Assembly: GCA_961205875.1 (NCBI GenBank)
Contig: OY540817.1
Span: 17,395,001 to 17,459,000, forward strand
Source of the DNA: Sialis fuliginosa
Taxonomy: Eukaryota; Arthropoda; Insecta; Megaloptera; Sialidae
DNA: 64,000 nucleotides
Direction of reading: 5' to 3'
Positions within the stretch are counted from its first letter, which is position 1. Every line of letters begins with the position of its first letter. A program made the position numbers and the translations under genes. This document shows positions 49,522 to 61,900 of the stretch, piece by piece. The notes under the pieces are model-generated. The model ran no database searches and had not been told where the DNA came from. It saw only the letters and a list, made by a program, of their open reading frames with translations.

Positions 49522-50064
49522 TAAGGTACTGGCACCAATTATGGCCGCTATAAGCGCAAAGTTGACTGTTTTTGTGATTGACGGGCTTACTTTTTTGTAA
49601 TTCTCATGAACTCATGTTACTAATAAAACAAATAACTCTTTATTTAATCAATTTAATTACCAAAGTCCGCAAAAATAGTTTATTTTTGTTGTTTTATAGC
49701 CTTTTATTTTGATTATGTTTTTTCTCCAGTAATGGATAAAGTAAAACCAGTAATGAGCACGCAGTGATGGACACATGCTAATGATAAGTACTACGACACA
49801 AAAGATATAAAAGAAAGAATCGTCAAATTTGAAACAATGTAAAGTAGTTTCTATGATAATATAATAATTTATAAATAAATTATACTAATAATTAGTTTAA
49901 ATATCCACCATTTTGAAACCTATTGGCCAATTGCCAGTTAAATGTATATAGATTAATATTCAGAAATGGTAGTAATCAAATATCAACAAATATTTCTAAT
50001 TCAGTATATTAAATTAAAAAATAGCCATTACTGGGGTCATATCCAAGACTGGTGCCAGTACCTT
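49522..50064 (-). mobile_element. MITE family A, full-length copy
   Basis: TAAGGTACTGGCACCA ... ACTGGTGCCAGTACCTT. One of the best preserved copies, about 543 bp. Confidence 0.8.
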
Positions 50065-50530
50065 GTATAAATTATTATAGAAATAGTCAATATACTCAAA
50101 CAAAATTTTTAATACCTATACGTATATATTATACATTATTCATTATATTTCTATAGGTAGGTACAACATAATATGTTAAACGAATTCAATCCTGGATTTC
50201 AACATTTGCATGCGTTTAAATACATATATTTATTTATTTTACATTTATTTTCTTGAATAATAAATCATTAAACATTTCAGAATTATTTTACGTGTGCATT
50301 TTAAAATGCTTAGCTACCGTTCGTTAAATTCTCTCCATAAAAACATTTGCATATTCATGTGCATTGGTGCCGCAAATAAAAAAATAGAAATAAAGTTAAA
50401 GCATAAAATTAAAATATACAACTGTGAGAAATAATTTATCTTTTATTAACAGCACCTGCACATATGATTTAATAATAATATCCTTGTATAAACTTTTTAT
50501 TATTGGGTTTTATTCCGCGTTGTACTTAAA

Positions 50531-50585
50531 TGTTACTTGACGTTTCGACCAACATCTCGTGGTCTTCTTCAGAAGTGAAGTGTCG
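50531..50585 (-). ncRNA. Hammerhead-like RNA motif, copy 1
   Basis: Minus strand: TCACTT-CTGAAGAA-GACC(loop)GGTC-GAAACGTC-AAGTAA. Stem I pairs 5 of 6 positions, stem II 4 of 4. ACGT after GAA is the tetranucleotide thought to act as an intermolecular helix III in Penelope-type ribozymes. One extra base after CUGAAGA departs from the canonical CUGANGA core, so activity is doubtful. Confidence 0.4.
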
Positions 50586-50644
50586 AGTCCAAAATTAAAG
50601 AAGCGTTGATGTTTGCTAGAATAGTTTGTGATAAAAAATCAAGT

Positions 50645-51029
50645 GTTGCTCCAAGTTGATTAAGACATAGAAAATTTAACATGGGGACAATTAGAAGTGT
50701 TGTAGTAGCCTTTGGTCAAATTTAACGATGTGTCATTGGTGCATTTTGAAATGCCGCCACAAAATTTAATAAAATTGTAATTAGTATTTTGTTTTCAAAT
50801 TTATATCTGCCAAAAAATATTATTATAATTTTATCTAGGATGCTTTTATTAATGAAATTAAAGTTGAAAACAAAATACTGTTGATTAATTTAAAATTTAT
50901 CAGTTAGTTTCGAGGCGGTATTTCAAAATGCACCAATCACACTTCGTTAAATTTGACCAAAGGTTACTACAACATTTCTAATTGTCCTCATGTTAAATTT
51001 CCTATGTCTTAATCAACATGGAATCACTG
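50645..51029. mobile_element. Family C MITE inserted between inverted Penelope-like segments
   Basis: 'tgctccaagttgattaagac' on the left (first bases lost) to AACATGGAATCACTG on the right, with over 100 bp of inverted arms. It sits between the two inverted arms at 50508-50593 and 51052-51135. Confidence 0.75.
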
Positions 51030-51057
51030 TATATTTAAGCAGCTATACCTTCTGGAC

Positions 51058-51115
51058 TCGACACTTCACTTCTGAATAAGACCATGAGATGTTGGTCGAA
51101 ACGTCAAGTGATATT
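51058..51115 (+). ncRNA. Hammerhead-like RNA motif, copy 2
   Basis: Plus strand: TCACTT-CTGAATAA-GACC(loop)GGTC-GAAACGTC-AAGTGA. Stem I pairs 6 of 6. The conserved G of the core is replaced by T, so it is probably inactive. Confidence 0.35.
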
Positions 51116-51699
51116 AAAGTACAACGCGGAATAAAACAGTTTATATATACAATTAAACAACCGCGAAAGTCTACGTTCAAAAATAATATTCTTAATTATA
51201 CAGCCAACAAATTATTTCAATATACCTTTACCAAACTGGGATTACCGGTGAGATAACATATTGTTCTGGGATAATCCAGGCAGGAGACACTATATAACAA
51301 GACCCTATTTAATTGTGGCTTCAAGGAAAATACCCCGCACATCTTATTGGGGCCCATGGGTCAGGATTTTCAGCGGACCCCTTCTGACAAAAATTTTTCC
51401 GAAATAGAACATTTTTTTTCCAACGACTAAATGACTCGCCGCGTCGGACTCCCAGGCTACAGCCCTGTCAGCCCCTCCCCCCTTTGTGGGGGCTATATCT
51501 ACGAATATACACACGGTATTGTATCTATATACCTACCTTACATATACATTCATATAAAGCAATTATTATGCCCAAATCGACCTATCTATCAGGGATTTCG
51601 ATACACTGTACTCATGCAATTAAATATAGTATAAATGAGATTATCAGAATGAGTATAATGTCACATATTACCTATTAACCTATTTATTAATCAAACAAT

Positions 51700-51945
51700 A
51701 ATACTTTGAAACAATGTACAGCAGTTGCAATAATTGATAAATAAATTATATTAATAATTAGTTTAAATGTCCACCATTTTGACACCTATTGGCCGATTGT
51801 CATCAAATCACGCTGTAAGACAGTTAAATATATGTATGTAGATTAATATTCAGAAATGGTAGTAATCAAATATCAACAAATATTTTAAATTCAGTACATT
51901 TAATTAATAAAAAAAATAGCCATTACTGGAGTCAAATCCAAATAG
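51700..51945 (-). mobile_element. MITE family A copy, half element
   Basis: Only the half with 'gtccaccattttgacacc' through 'agccattactggagtcaaatcc' remains. The distal TIR is missing. Confidence 0.7.
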
Positions 51946-52411
51946 TGCGTATAAATACTTAACGCCTGCACTGTTTCGGCAGCAAATGCTATTTAATTGA
52001 AACCTGTACGACTGAGGACCAGGGGCCATTATGAACTTCGTATGAAATGCATTATACATACTACATATATGAACGCACACAGGCATATATACAAAATCAA
52101 GTACATAATATAAGGCCGAGCTGTAGAATGTGTGTATGAGTGTGTAGGTGGGTGTGTGAGGTGGGTGTGTGAGGTGGGTGGAGGTGGTAGAAGAGGGGGA
52201 AGTACGTAAATATGAATATGAAAGGATTTCTAATGAATATTCCATTCGCGAATAAGGTGAAAAATGTTTTCTTCAAACCCCATAGGTATATAAGGATGTT
52301 ATATACAATACAAAAAATTATATGGGAGTGTGATGTGAAAATTTATACACTGTTAAAATTGAAACTGCAGTTTTAAAACGTGCATGATGTATAAAATCGA
52401 ACCTTTCATTG

Positions 52412-52438
52412 TTTTTTTTTTTTTTTTTTTTTTTTTTA
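52412..52438 (+). repeat. Poly-T tract, about 27 bases
   Basis: Uninterrupted T run, possibly the tail of a minus-strand retrotransposed copy, but no body was recognised. Confidence 0.6.
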
Positions 52439-52507
52439 ATTGAATTAAGGTACCTACAATAATTCTCATCCACAATTTACAAATATATATTCCTAAATGA
52501 AAAAAAA

Positions 52508-53037
52508 TAAGGTACTGGCACCAATCTTGGATATGACCTCAGTAATGGTTATTTTTTAATTAAATGTACTGAATTTGAAATATTTGTTGATATTTGATTA
52601 CTATTACAAACATTTAACTGTCTTACAGCGTGATTTGATAACAATCGGCCAATAGGTGTCAAAATGGTGGTCATTTAAACTAATTATTAGTATAATTTAT
52701 TTATTATTTATTATATTATCATAGCAAGTGTTATACATTGTGTCAAATTTGACGATTCTTTCTTTTATATCTTTTGTTTCGTAGTACTTATCATTAGCAA
52801 GTGTCCATTATTGCGTGCTCATTACTGGTTTAACTCTATCTATTACTGGAGAAAATACATAAACAAAATAAAAGGTTATAATTAAAAAAAAAAACTATAT
52901 TTACAGACTTTGGTAATTAAATTGATTAAATAAAGGGTAACATGTATTATTAGTAACACGAAAAAAAAAGAAGCCCGTCAATCACAAAAACAGTCAATCT
53001 TACTTCTATAGCGGCCATAACTGGTGCCATTACCTTA
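52508..53037 (+). mobile_element. MITE family A, near full-length copy
   Basis: TAAGGTACTGGCACCA ... CTGGTGCCATTACCTTA, about 530 bp, with TA target sites at both ends. Confidence 0.8.
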
Positions 53038-53474
53038 TACTGTTTTTTTTTTCAATTAAATTTATTAATATTTACAAGCTAAATCGTGGAAAGACAACAT
53101 TTACTATTTTTTAAATTTATTTAAAAAAATGTTTTTCTAGTGTACTAAATATATACATACCTTCAGACTTGAATAACTTTAAAGCTGCATTTCTTTGATG
53201 TATGTAAACATAATGTAACTATAACCCTGTGTACACACACACACACAGACACAAACACACCTACTAATGGACCCCGTGGCCTTTGTCACATATGTATATG
53301 AGTGAATGTTATAAAATGAGCATTTTTTAATTATGTTAGATATACGACAATGCAAGAGCCTTTGTAAAAAGTGGTTTATAAAAGTAAAAAAGGTGTTGGT
53401 TTCTTAATTTTGTTTGAGGAAAAATACGTAGAACTTATATATAGCGAAAGAAGAAAATACCTACCTATCAGTTT

Positions 53475-54090
53475 TCCTGGCACCAGTTATGGCCGCTATA
53501 AGAGCAAGGTTTACCGCTTTTGTGATTGACGGGATTCTTTTTTGTAATTCTCATGAACTCATGTTACTAATAAAACAAGTAATTCTTTATTTATAATCAA
53601 TTAAATTATCAAAGTCTGCAAATATATAAAATATAGATTTTTTATTATAGCCTTTTATTTTGTATATGTTTTTTCTCCAGTAATGGATAAAGTAAAACCA
53701 GTAATGAACAGTGATGGTCACTTGTTAATGATTACAAAGTACTACGACACAAAAGATATAAAAGAAAGAATCGTCAAATTTGGAACAATGTAAAGCAGTT
53801 GTATGATAATATTTATATTAATTAATAAATAATTTTGATACCTATACGCCAATTGTCATCAAATCACGCTGCAAGACAGTTAAATGTAGTAATTAAATAT
53901 CAAAAAATATTTCAAATTCAGTACATTTAATAAAATATAGCCATTACATTAATATAGAAAAAATAGTATACTAAAGATCAAAAGTATATTATAATATTAA
54001 TATTATATTATATATATAATAATTAATTATATATAATATAATTATAATAGCCATTACTGGGGTCATATCCATGACTGGTGCCAGTAACTT
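53475..54090 (-). mobile_element. MITE family A copy with AT-repeat expansion
   Basis: Begins CCTGGCACCAGTTATGGCCG and ends GACTGGTGCCAGTAACTT. An AT-only expansion (about 53980-54050) lengthens its distal part. Confidence 0.75.
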
Positions 54091-54261
54091 ACTTACCTTG
54101 TAATGGCGAGAGATGCTATTTTTTTTACTTATTATGATGTGCAACTATCTGTCAAAAACTCCAAAATAGAACTTTGAAAGTGCTTGCAAGTTAGTAACTT
54201 TTATTAGCTTTTTACAGTCATATATCATATATTCATTTCAAATTTCAACACTCCACTTGAT

Positions 54262-54380
54262 CTTTCCGTGTCAGTTCAAAACAAACTCCTTTAATACCGT
54301 GTCTGTCTATCTGTCCTAAATCATTGTCACAAACATAACTCAGGAATCACTGAAAGGATTTTAATGAAACATATAATAAC
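54262..54380 (-). repeat. Family B repeat fragment
   Basis: Only the 'accgtgtctgtctatctgtc' to 'cataactcaggaatcactga' segment remains. Confidence 0.4.
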
Positions 54381-54392
54381 AACAAACCTTAT

Positions 54393-54706
54393 GTCCGGTA
54401 TTATAAAGGAGCTAGCAAATTTGCTAGCTAGCAAGCACTTTCAATTGAGATATCAAACTTATATGACAGTTCTTTTGGAGTTTGTTGATAACTGACAAGT
54501 TTCGCGCACGCGTTGTTGGTAAATACCAACGGTATTAAAACAGTGGTGATGTTATGAAAATTATTTTTATTGTGTTACAATTAGTTGAAGTGTCACTGCT
54601 CTAAATTCCATAGCTAATTCATAGATACTAGCACAGAATTAATACCCCATTTGAAAGTAATTGCTAGCTAGCAAATTTTGCTAGCTCCTTTATAATACCG
54701 GACATT
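54393..54706. mobile_element. Palindromic MITE, family E
   Basis: TTA|TGTCCGGTATTATAAAGG ... CCTTTATAATACCGGACA|TTA with GCTAGCAAATT repeats just inside. A 3-bp TTA flank suggests PIF/Harbinger-type integration. About 314 bp. Confidence 0.7.
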
Positions 54707-55367
54707 ATACATTTTGAAATACGGAGTGTTTTCAATTCATGTTGCTGTTTTTTCGTTTCGATCTAAATACTACACTACATTTTAAAAATGCTATCTCGCC
54801 ATTAAAGAGCGGACTTTTTTTGCATCCACCCGGTAGTTACATTTTTAATCAGATATATATTTAATTTATTATACCTACAATTCATAAAATTTCTCGGTCT
54901 AAAAGATAGATACAGGGGTACTTTTGAAGAGACGAGATTTTTTTAATGAATCAGAACCCTCTGTCTGGGACATTATGCATGCTCATACACACACACACAC
55001 AGACACAGACAGACACACAGACACAAAGCCACACACTCGCGCGTCTATTGTCTGCCTTTGTACAATTAAGTGTCTAGAGAAGATTTTGAAATTTTTTTGT
55101 TAACGAAAACATGTATACAGTTTAACTTCGTTGATAACTAACTCACTAAAGCAGACTGTTGCATTGTATTTTTGTATTTCCGGCGACGCTTCTTTGATGA
55201 AATGCTTTCTTCCGTTTTGGTTCATGCGTTTCGTTTGAAATTAAATTAAATAAAGTATTTTCACAGAAATATGTGCGGGATTCAACATTTATTTTTAATG
55301 ATATGGGGCTATTAAAAAATTACGTAGGTAAGCATATTTTCGTTGTTTTTTTTTTCAATGATAATTA

Positions 55368-56206
55368 CACTGAAAAAAAATTAATTAAAATTAACAAATA
55401 CGTTGTATGTTGTTCAAATACATAACACGAGTTGGAAGAATCAAATATTAAAGCAATTACTTGTTGAAATTATCTTGTGATTTTGAAAAGGTAGTATTTT
55501 TGATTATTAATAAGGTCTAACAATAACATGTTTGTCATTGTTATGCCGTATTTAAAAAGACAAAACAACACTTAATATTTAAAAATATATAGGGCTTTTT
55601 ACTATTTTGTCCAAAAATAACCGCGTTGTTGTTTTGTCTACTTAGTCTAAACACGGCAACAACTCAAAGGGTCAAATTGATAAGTAGGTATGGAATTATC
55701 CATGATTCTGTCATATATTTTGCAGCATTTCACCCAGCGCAATTCTTTCTTTTAATAAAGTTATTAAGTATTTTCAACCATATGTAAATGATTGAACAAA
55801 AAAATTTGTTAAGAACACAGAATATTTGGTTCACTTGATTTACCAGACTAACCTTGGATTGCATAAAGCAAAATTAACCACAATTAGTTAATCAGTTATT
55901 TTCAAACCATGATTAATGTTAATTCTAAACTTAATTTCAATTTGTTAATGAACAATTCACTAAATATGATAATTTTTTTACCTTATAAAATTTATTATAA
56001 CCGTAATTGTTTTTTAGAATTGACATAGTAATGGTTTGAAAACAACTGATTAACTAACCGTGATTATTTTTGATTTGTGCAACCTAATTAAGTATTTTTA
56101 ATAAGTATAGGTTTGGTTAACTCAACTGAATTTTGCCGTGACCAAATATTTTAGTTCAATTTAACAATGATAGGTGAATTCAACTATTTAATTCTTTTTT
56201 TCAGTG
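55368..56206. mobile_element. TA-flanked MITE with CACTGAAAAAAA ends
   Basis: TA|CACTGAAAAAAAA ... TTTTTTTCAGTG|TA, 839 bp, with an inner palindrome around 55840-56090 ('gttaatcagttattttcaaa' and complement). No transposase frame. Confidence 0.6.
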
Positions 56207-56209
56207 TAG

Positions 56210-57870
56210 TACTTATAAAATACATTTTTTTATGAAGAACCTTTCAAGGTTTTTAGGTTTGTTGTAGACACTTAAATATCATATCACATATAAATTCATT
56301 AAAAAACTTATAAGCAATGAAAATCATTTTACGAGGCATAATTAATATAAACACTTCTAACAAATATTATTACTATAGAAATACAGTTCTTTACAAATAA
56401 AATATTCCCTAATAACCCTTCAACATTATCTCATCAAAATATATACATCAAATCCATATTTATATAAAAAAAATATTCCTTTTTGCAATTATACGATAAA
56501 ATATAATGATTTCATTATCTTAAAAATCTGCATCAAATGAGGGGCATCCAAAGAGTTCTTTGATAAGGATGAGTGGAAAAAATCAGTGGCGGGGGAAGGG
56601 GGTTCATAGTCCGCGGCTTTGATGACGACATCTTTACAATTACATCTGCATAACTGAATATTGCATAATTTGCAAATCTAATCCATTTCAGAAAATTACA
56701 GGAATCCTTGATCATCAATACACCCATCCACTTATCGGCCTTCTCTCTCACGCTATCTCTCTTTCTCGTATTCAATCTGTACACTCCTTCCCCCATTTAC
56801 CCCACTGGTCTCATACTCTTTTAACTGCCTCCTCAATTCTTTTATATGATTTCATTTGTGTTCGAGTATTTCGTGTAATTATATGTATCTGAAGTAAAAA
56901 GTTTTATATAGCCCTTTCCTAAAAAGTAGAATGATTACAGTTAGTATGGTAATTGTTTATAATAAGAAAGAAATAATATAATTGCCAGAATCTATAAATT
57001 TCAAATATATCGAATGTTAGTTTTTTCTTAGATTGGATAAACTTGGATTTTTTCCAAAAATTCAAGAAAGTAAAAAAAAATCATAAATAATTAATAAAAT
57101 AAATAGGGGAAAGTCGGGTAATTTGGACCACTTTTTTAAATTAAGATATTTAGCATACTAGTTTTAGGTTTAGACAAATTATTTTTTTATGAAATGAATT
57201 TGTTTTTAGTACGTATTAATCAACATAATTATCATAAATTCCACAAAAATCAACAAAATGTAAGATCGGAGCTTTGTTTCAATTTAGCCAACCAAAACTA
57301 TAAATTGGACCACGGCGTTGCTAATTTGTATTTTAATAGAATCTTAACTAAAATATGCTTGTAAACAAAACATAATATATATTAATGAATTACAGACTAT
57401 CAAATAATTATTTATCATAAGTATTAAAACAAAAAACTATAATAAATCAGCCTCGTTACATATTTCATTTAAATTATTCAAGAAAGACAATCATCACATA
57501 TGTCAGGATTATTGGTACATGTTTCATGATTCCAATTATGGCAACTACGTGCGGTTCATTTTAACCAACAGTATGAAAAGTGAGAAAAAAATCTAACAAA
57601 AACATAACTTATCAAAACCGCCAATCAATCCACGACAGTTAATTGTTGATAAATTGCTGCTGCAAACTATAAATTAAAAACGCTGTATGCTTACCTTCAC
57701 ATCAAAAATAATTTATTTACATTTGCGGAAACAAAACACTAACATTTAACTTGTTAAGGAAAACAATATAGCCGATATGCAATAAATTTAGGCGCCTATT
57801 GCACGGTATTACCGTTTAAAAACTAATTTTCGAGATATAATTCCCCTATTAGTTCAGTGTTAAAAATTCT
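56210..57870. other. No gene seen
   Basis: AT-rich. 'ggggaaagtcgggtaatttg' (57109) followed by 'ccaaaactataaattggacc' hints at a decayed repeat with internal duplicated 'ttggaccac' words. The 87-codon minus frame (56796-56533) has no domain. Confidence 0.3.
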
Positions 57871-58016
57871 GTTACCTTCCCATGGATAAACCGCTTAACC
57901 GATCTTAGTGAAATTTGGAAGTGAGACAGCTTGCATCCTTAGGAAGGATATAGACTAATTTGTATCTCGAAAAATTTATTAAATAAATATATACAAACGA
58001 AACGAAGTCAGCTAGT
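57870..58016 (+). mobile_element. Helitron-like element fragment
   Basis: 'taaaccgcttaaccgatctt' 'agtgaaatttgg' through 'gaaacgaagtcagctagt'. A degenerate relative of the 21126 element. Confidence 0.45.
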
Positions 58017-58481
58017 CGTTAATAAAATTCATATAAAAAATATCCCGCCATCTACCCATTTCTAAAATAAACTCCCTCTAGACAAAACTAACCTCACACG
58101 TCCCTGTCCGACACACACACACATACAAATATTTGAATGGTATTCACACACACTTTCTCGTATTGAAGTTGTCAGGTGGTGACATGTTGTGACAACACGC
58201 ATTCACCATGTTTGGACATGTCGCACCATTCATCCGGAGCTTTGTGAGAATGCGAGTATGTGTATGTACAGCATCTCTATTCTATCATCAGTCCGAATTA
58301 TCATGTGCAGATTCTATAAATAAAAATAAATTTCTAATTCTTTTTAAACTATTGCATTTAGGGTTTGCAATCCTTTTTTCCCGCGGGAAATCCGCCAATC
58401 TCGCAGTTTTTCCAAAATTTGTATTATTCATGCAGAAAGTTACTATTATTTAGTTAACGTGACAATTAACTACACTGAAAA

Positions 58482-58700
58482 AAATGATTTGGTTAAAATT
58501 AACAAATACGTTTAGTTGAAAATATTTGGTTCAAAATACTAAATACTTGTTGAGAGAAACAAACATTAGATATATGTAACAATCTTTGCTTGTTGAAACA
58601 ACAAAAAATACTTGTTGAGTTTTTACTAAAAAATTTTTTAAAATGACCAAATATTAGTTTGAAACAAATTAATATTCGGTCAGTTTTTTCAAACTAAGAG
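58482..58700. mobile_element. Second CACTGAAAAAAA element, left end
   Basis: TA|CACTGAAAAAAATGATTTGG then 'ttaaaattaacaaatacgtt', matching the start of the 55368 element. The right boundary is not clear. Confidence 0.45.
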
Positions 58701-58980
58701 TTGGCAACAATGTATGACTTGATTTTTGTAAATTAGATTTTGCAACAACGCGACAATAACAAAAAAAAGCTAACCCACCCCCTTCCCCCGTATATTTAGT
58801 AGCGTCGGTTCGCTTGAAGAATCAGTAACGTTTTGCAGATACTTTATTTTAGCTTCACGTTGTTTCTTTTATTAGTCTAATTATTATACTTATTATTGTT
58901 AATATATGTTTTATGTGGTGTGTGTTATGTGTGGTGTATTTTGATAAAAAAATAGTGTTAATATTATATAATTACAAACA
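58700..58980 (+). promoter_or_regulatory. Presumed promoter/leader of the nine-exon gene
   Basis: Non-repetitive stretch between a MITE end (about 58482 onward) and the start codon. It holds a C-rich tract (CCCACCCCCTTCCCCC, about 58775) and a GT-rich stretch just before the ATG. No clear TATA/Inr pair could be assigned. Assignment is by position only. Confidence 0.25.
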
Positions 58981-61900
58981 ATGGAGCAGGACAATGAAGT
59001 ATTATTTAAATTATTATATAAAAACGTTTGTAAATGGTGTAAAATTCAAATTAATTCTTCGTATGAAGCCTACATTGAAGTTGGTAAGTACTCGTAATAT
59101 ATTTAATTTATTATTAAAATTATTTATAACTGCCAGGTTTGTTTTTTACACTAGAACGAGGGGTTTATACCGATTTTTTTAAATTGTAAACTATTATTGT
59201 CGAGTATTTTTTTCAGAAATTATAAAATAGTATTTTATTGAATATATTTATATACAGTTGTCCCAAGACTGTGTCAAAGTTCAATATTTCATTTATTATA
59301 ACAAATGGACGAAAACTTTAAATACAAAAGTTGTCAGGTGAGACAAGCCGCATATTTTAAAAATAGTTACATTTATATAGGCTGTTCCATAAGTGCGTTA
59401 TAAATCAAAGATATATTTTTTTAAATACAAAGTATATTTTTTAATTGATAATCTAAAAGCATTAATTTTTCTGGACATTTTGATATAAGCATGCGTGGGA
59501 TTGTACTGCCCGGTTTAGAAATTATGACCATTTTTGTAAGAAAATTGGAATATTTTCAACATCTTGTAATTTTCTAATTACAACAAAAAAATTTGTTCTC
59601 TGCTAAAAATAGTTTTTGTATATGCTCTTTTATTGCGATATTACATCAACCATTTACAAAATTGTATTCTTTGTAAAGGATGTATCAAAACTGAATTTAA
59701 TTTTTTTTCAAAATTTTCAAATAAAACACCCTATATATTTTCACATTTTCGAATTGCCTATTCAATTCTAAACACATTTTATAAACTATGCTTTATACTT
59801 AAATCCAGCCTTTAAAGAGTTATTTGAAGATTTTTAAAATCTTAACATGTTTTATAAAAACAATACAACTTTATTATAATCCATAAAACAATTCACTAGA
59901 ACTTACAAATTTAAACAACATAAAAATCTAGAAATTAAATAAACAAAATAATACACAAAAGTTAATTTCTAGGTTCAAAATGTCCACCAGCGGAATTAAA
60001 TCAAATTAAATATTCAAATAACTTTTTAACGGCTGGACTTAGGTATAGAACATAGTTTATAAAATGTGTTTAGAATTTAATAGGCCATTCGAAAATGTAA
60101 AAATATATAGGGTATTCCGTTTGAAAAAAAAGGGTTCAGAGTTTTGATACATCCTAAACGAAGAATACAATTTTGCAAATGTTTGATGTAATATCGCAAT
60201 AATAAGAGCTTATACCAAAACTATTTTTAGCGGAGAACAAAATTTTGTTATTGTAAGTAATTAGAAAATTATTAGGCGTAGAAAATATTCCAATTTTCTT
60301 ACAAAAATGGTCATAATTTCTAAACCGCTCAGTATAATCCCACACATGCTTATATCAAAATGCCCAGAAAAATTATTTGGAAGATTTTTATAGTTTTTTT
60401 TTTGCAAATAATTATGCCCCCTCTCTTCCTCATTCCAAAAAGATACGACGTATTGTGAATTTATTTTTATTCTTTTTTAACATAATAAAAAATAAACTTT
60501 TCATTACAGCTAAAGAGAAATTTGAAAAATTAAACAGTTTTACCAAAATATTTTTGGCCGACAAAGATGGAGTTATAATTGACCGAGATATATTTACATC
60601 CTTTATCAGCAATCAAGTAAATACAGTAACGTTACAAGTTTTGTCTTTTAGAACAACAACATCATGTATGTAATTTATTAATCTATATATAATTTGTAAA
60701 ATCACAATTGAAATTTTATTTTAAAAATGTAATTTTTTTAGTTTCTCACTCGACAGAAAAAATTGAAACTGATTCTGATAACAATACTTCTTTCAATGAA
60801 TCTGAGGTGATTAAAAAAAAAAGATAAATTTTATCCCTTATAACATAAATTTTTATTAACATTTATTTTTTTATAGACTCCAGCAACACCTAAAAGATAT
60901 CGTTATGGATCAGTCTTTGAAAATTTTAATTTAAAAAATATTTTGAATGATTCTCAAAGTGGACAGTTAATTATTGCCAATTATAAATCCAATTTGCAAT
61001 TAAGTAGAACAACAAGATCACTTTTAGTAAGATTAATATTAGAAAATATTTTGAAGGGTAATAATATGTAAGTCTATACTTATATTTTTTTTATTATAAT
61101 ATTTGAATTTACTATTGATAAATATTTAGACCAGAACATAATAGCGCAGTCGTTCGGAAAATTATTCCGATTGAATTTTTTGTTTTTATCTTATTGGGGA
61201 GGGTGGCCCGATTATAAAAGTGTAAGGTGCCAGTCTATACCTCGGTCGGATATTGTTTAAACCGCGAAAAGGCCCTACATTAGTTTTAAAGTAAACATTT
61301 TCAAGGTTTCATGAACTTTAAAAAATTTGTAACAAATAAAGGAGTAGAGTTACATATATGAGTGTACAGACCTTTTTTGTGAAAAGGCCTTAAGATGATA
61401 CAAAAAAATTTTTGATTTCAAAAATATATTTTTTCTTTTTTAGAGACTTTTCGCGGTTTAAATAATATCCGACCGAGGTATAGACTGGCACCATACACTT
61501 TTATAATCGGGCCACCCTCCCCAATAAGATAAAAAAAAAAATTCAATCGGGATAATTTTCCAAACGACTGCGCTATTATGTTCTGGTCTAATTAGTGATG
61601 TGTTAAACATAACTAAAATTATGATATTTTAAATTTTTAGCCGTTTATACGAATCAGATTTTGTATGCCTAACAAATAAAATTATTGAAGAATTCCCTAA
61701 TGAAACAAAAGAAACGTACTATATTCCTGCAGTAAAAAAGAATAATTCTCCGACAGCAAAACATTTTATTTCAAAAGGAAAATTAGTGGATAAATATCGA
61801 AATGAATTAAAAAAATTTAAAAATTTTAGAGAAAATAAGATACATGATCCTCCAGATACAGGCACCACCATTATAAATACAGGTATTTAATCTATTTAAT

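Larger units (their letters stand above)
50505..51137. mobile_element. Inverted pair of Penelope-like terminal segments with hammerhead-like motif
   Basis: Left arm (about 50508-50593, from TTTTATTCCGCGTTGTAC) and right arm (about 51052-51135, ending CGCGGAATAAAACAG) are near-perfect reverse complements of about 85 bp. Each carries CTGAA(g/t)AAGACC-loop-GGTCGAAACGTC, the arrangement of the minimal hammerhead ribozymes reported in Penelope-like element LTRs. Inverted LTR-like arms are also a Penelope trait. No reverse transcriptase is present. Confidence 0.5.

Noticed and set aside
3422-54090. Regularly recurring sequences considered as a CRISPR-like or satellite array
   Set aside because: Copies are dispersed, in both orientations, hundreds of bases long and flanked by TA duplications: transposons, not an array.
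59633-60345. Mirror-image short frames on opposite strands
   Set aside because: They are the two arms of the intron-1 inverted repeat, so one copy is the reverse complement of the other.
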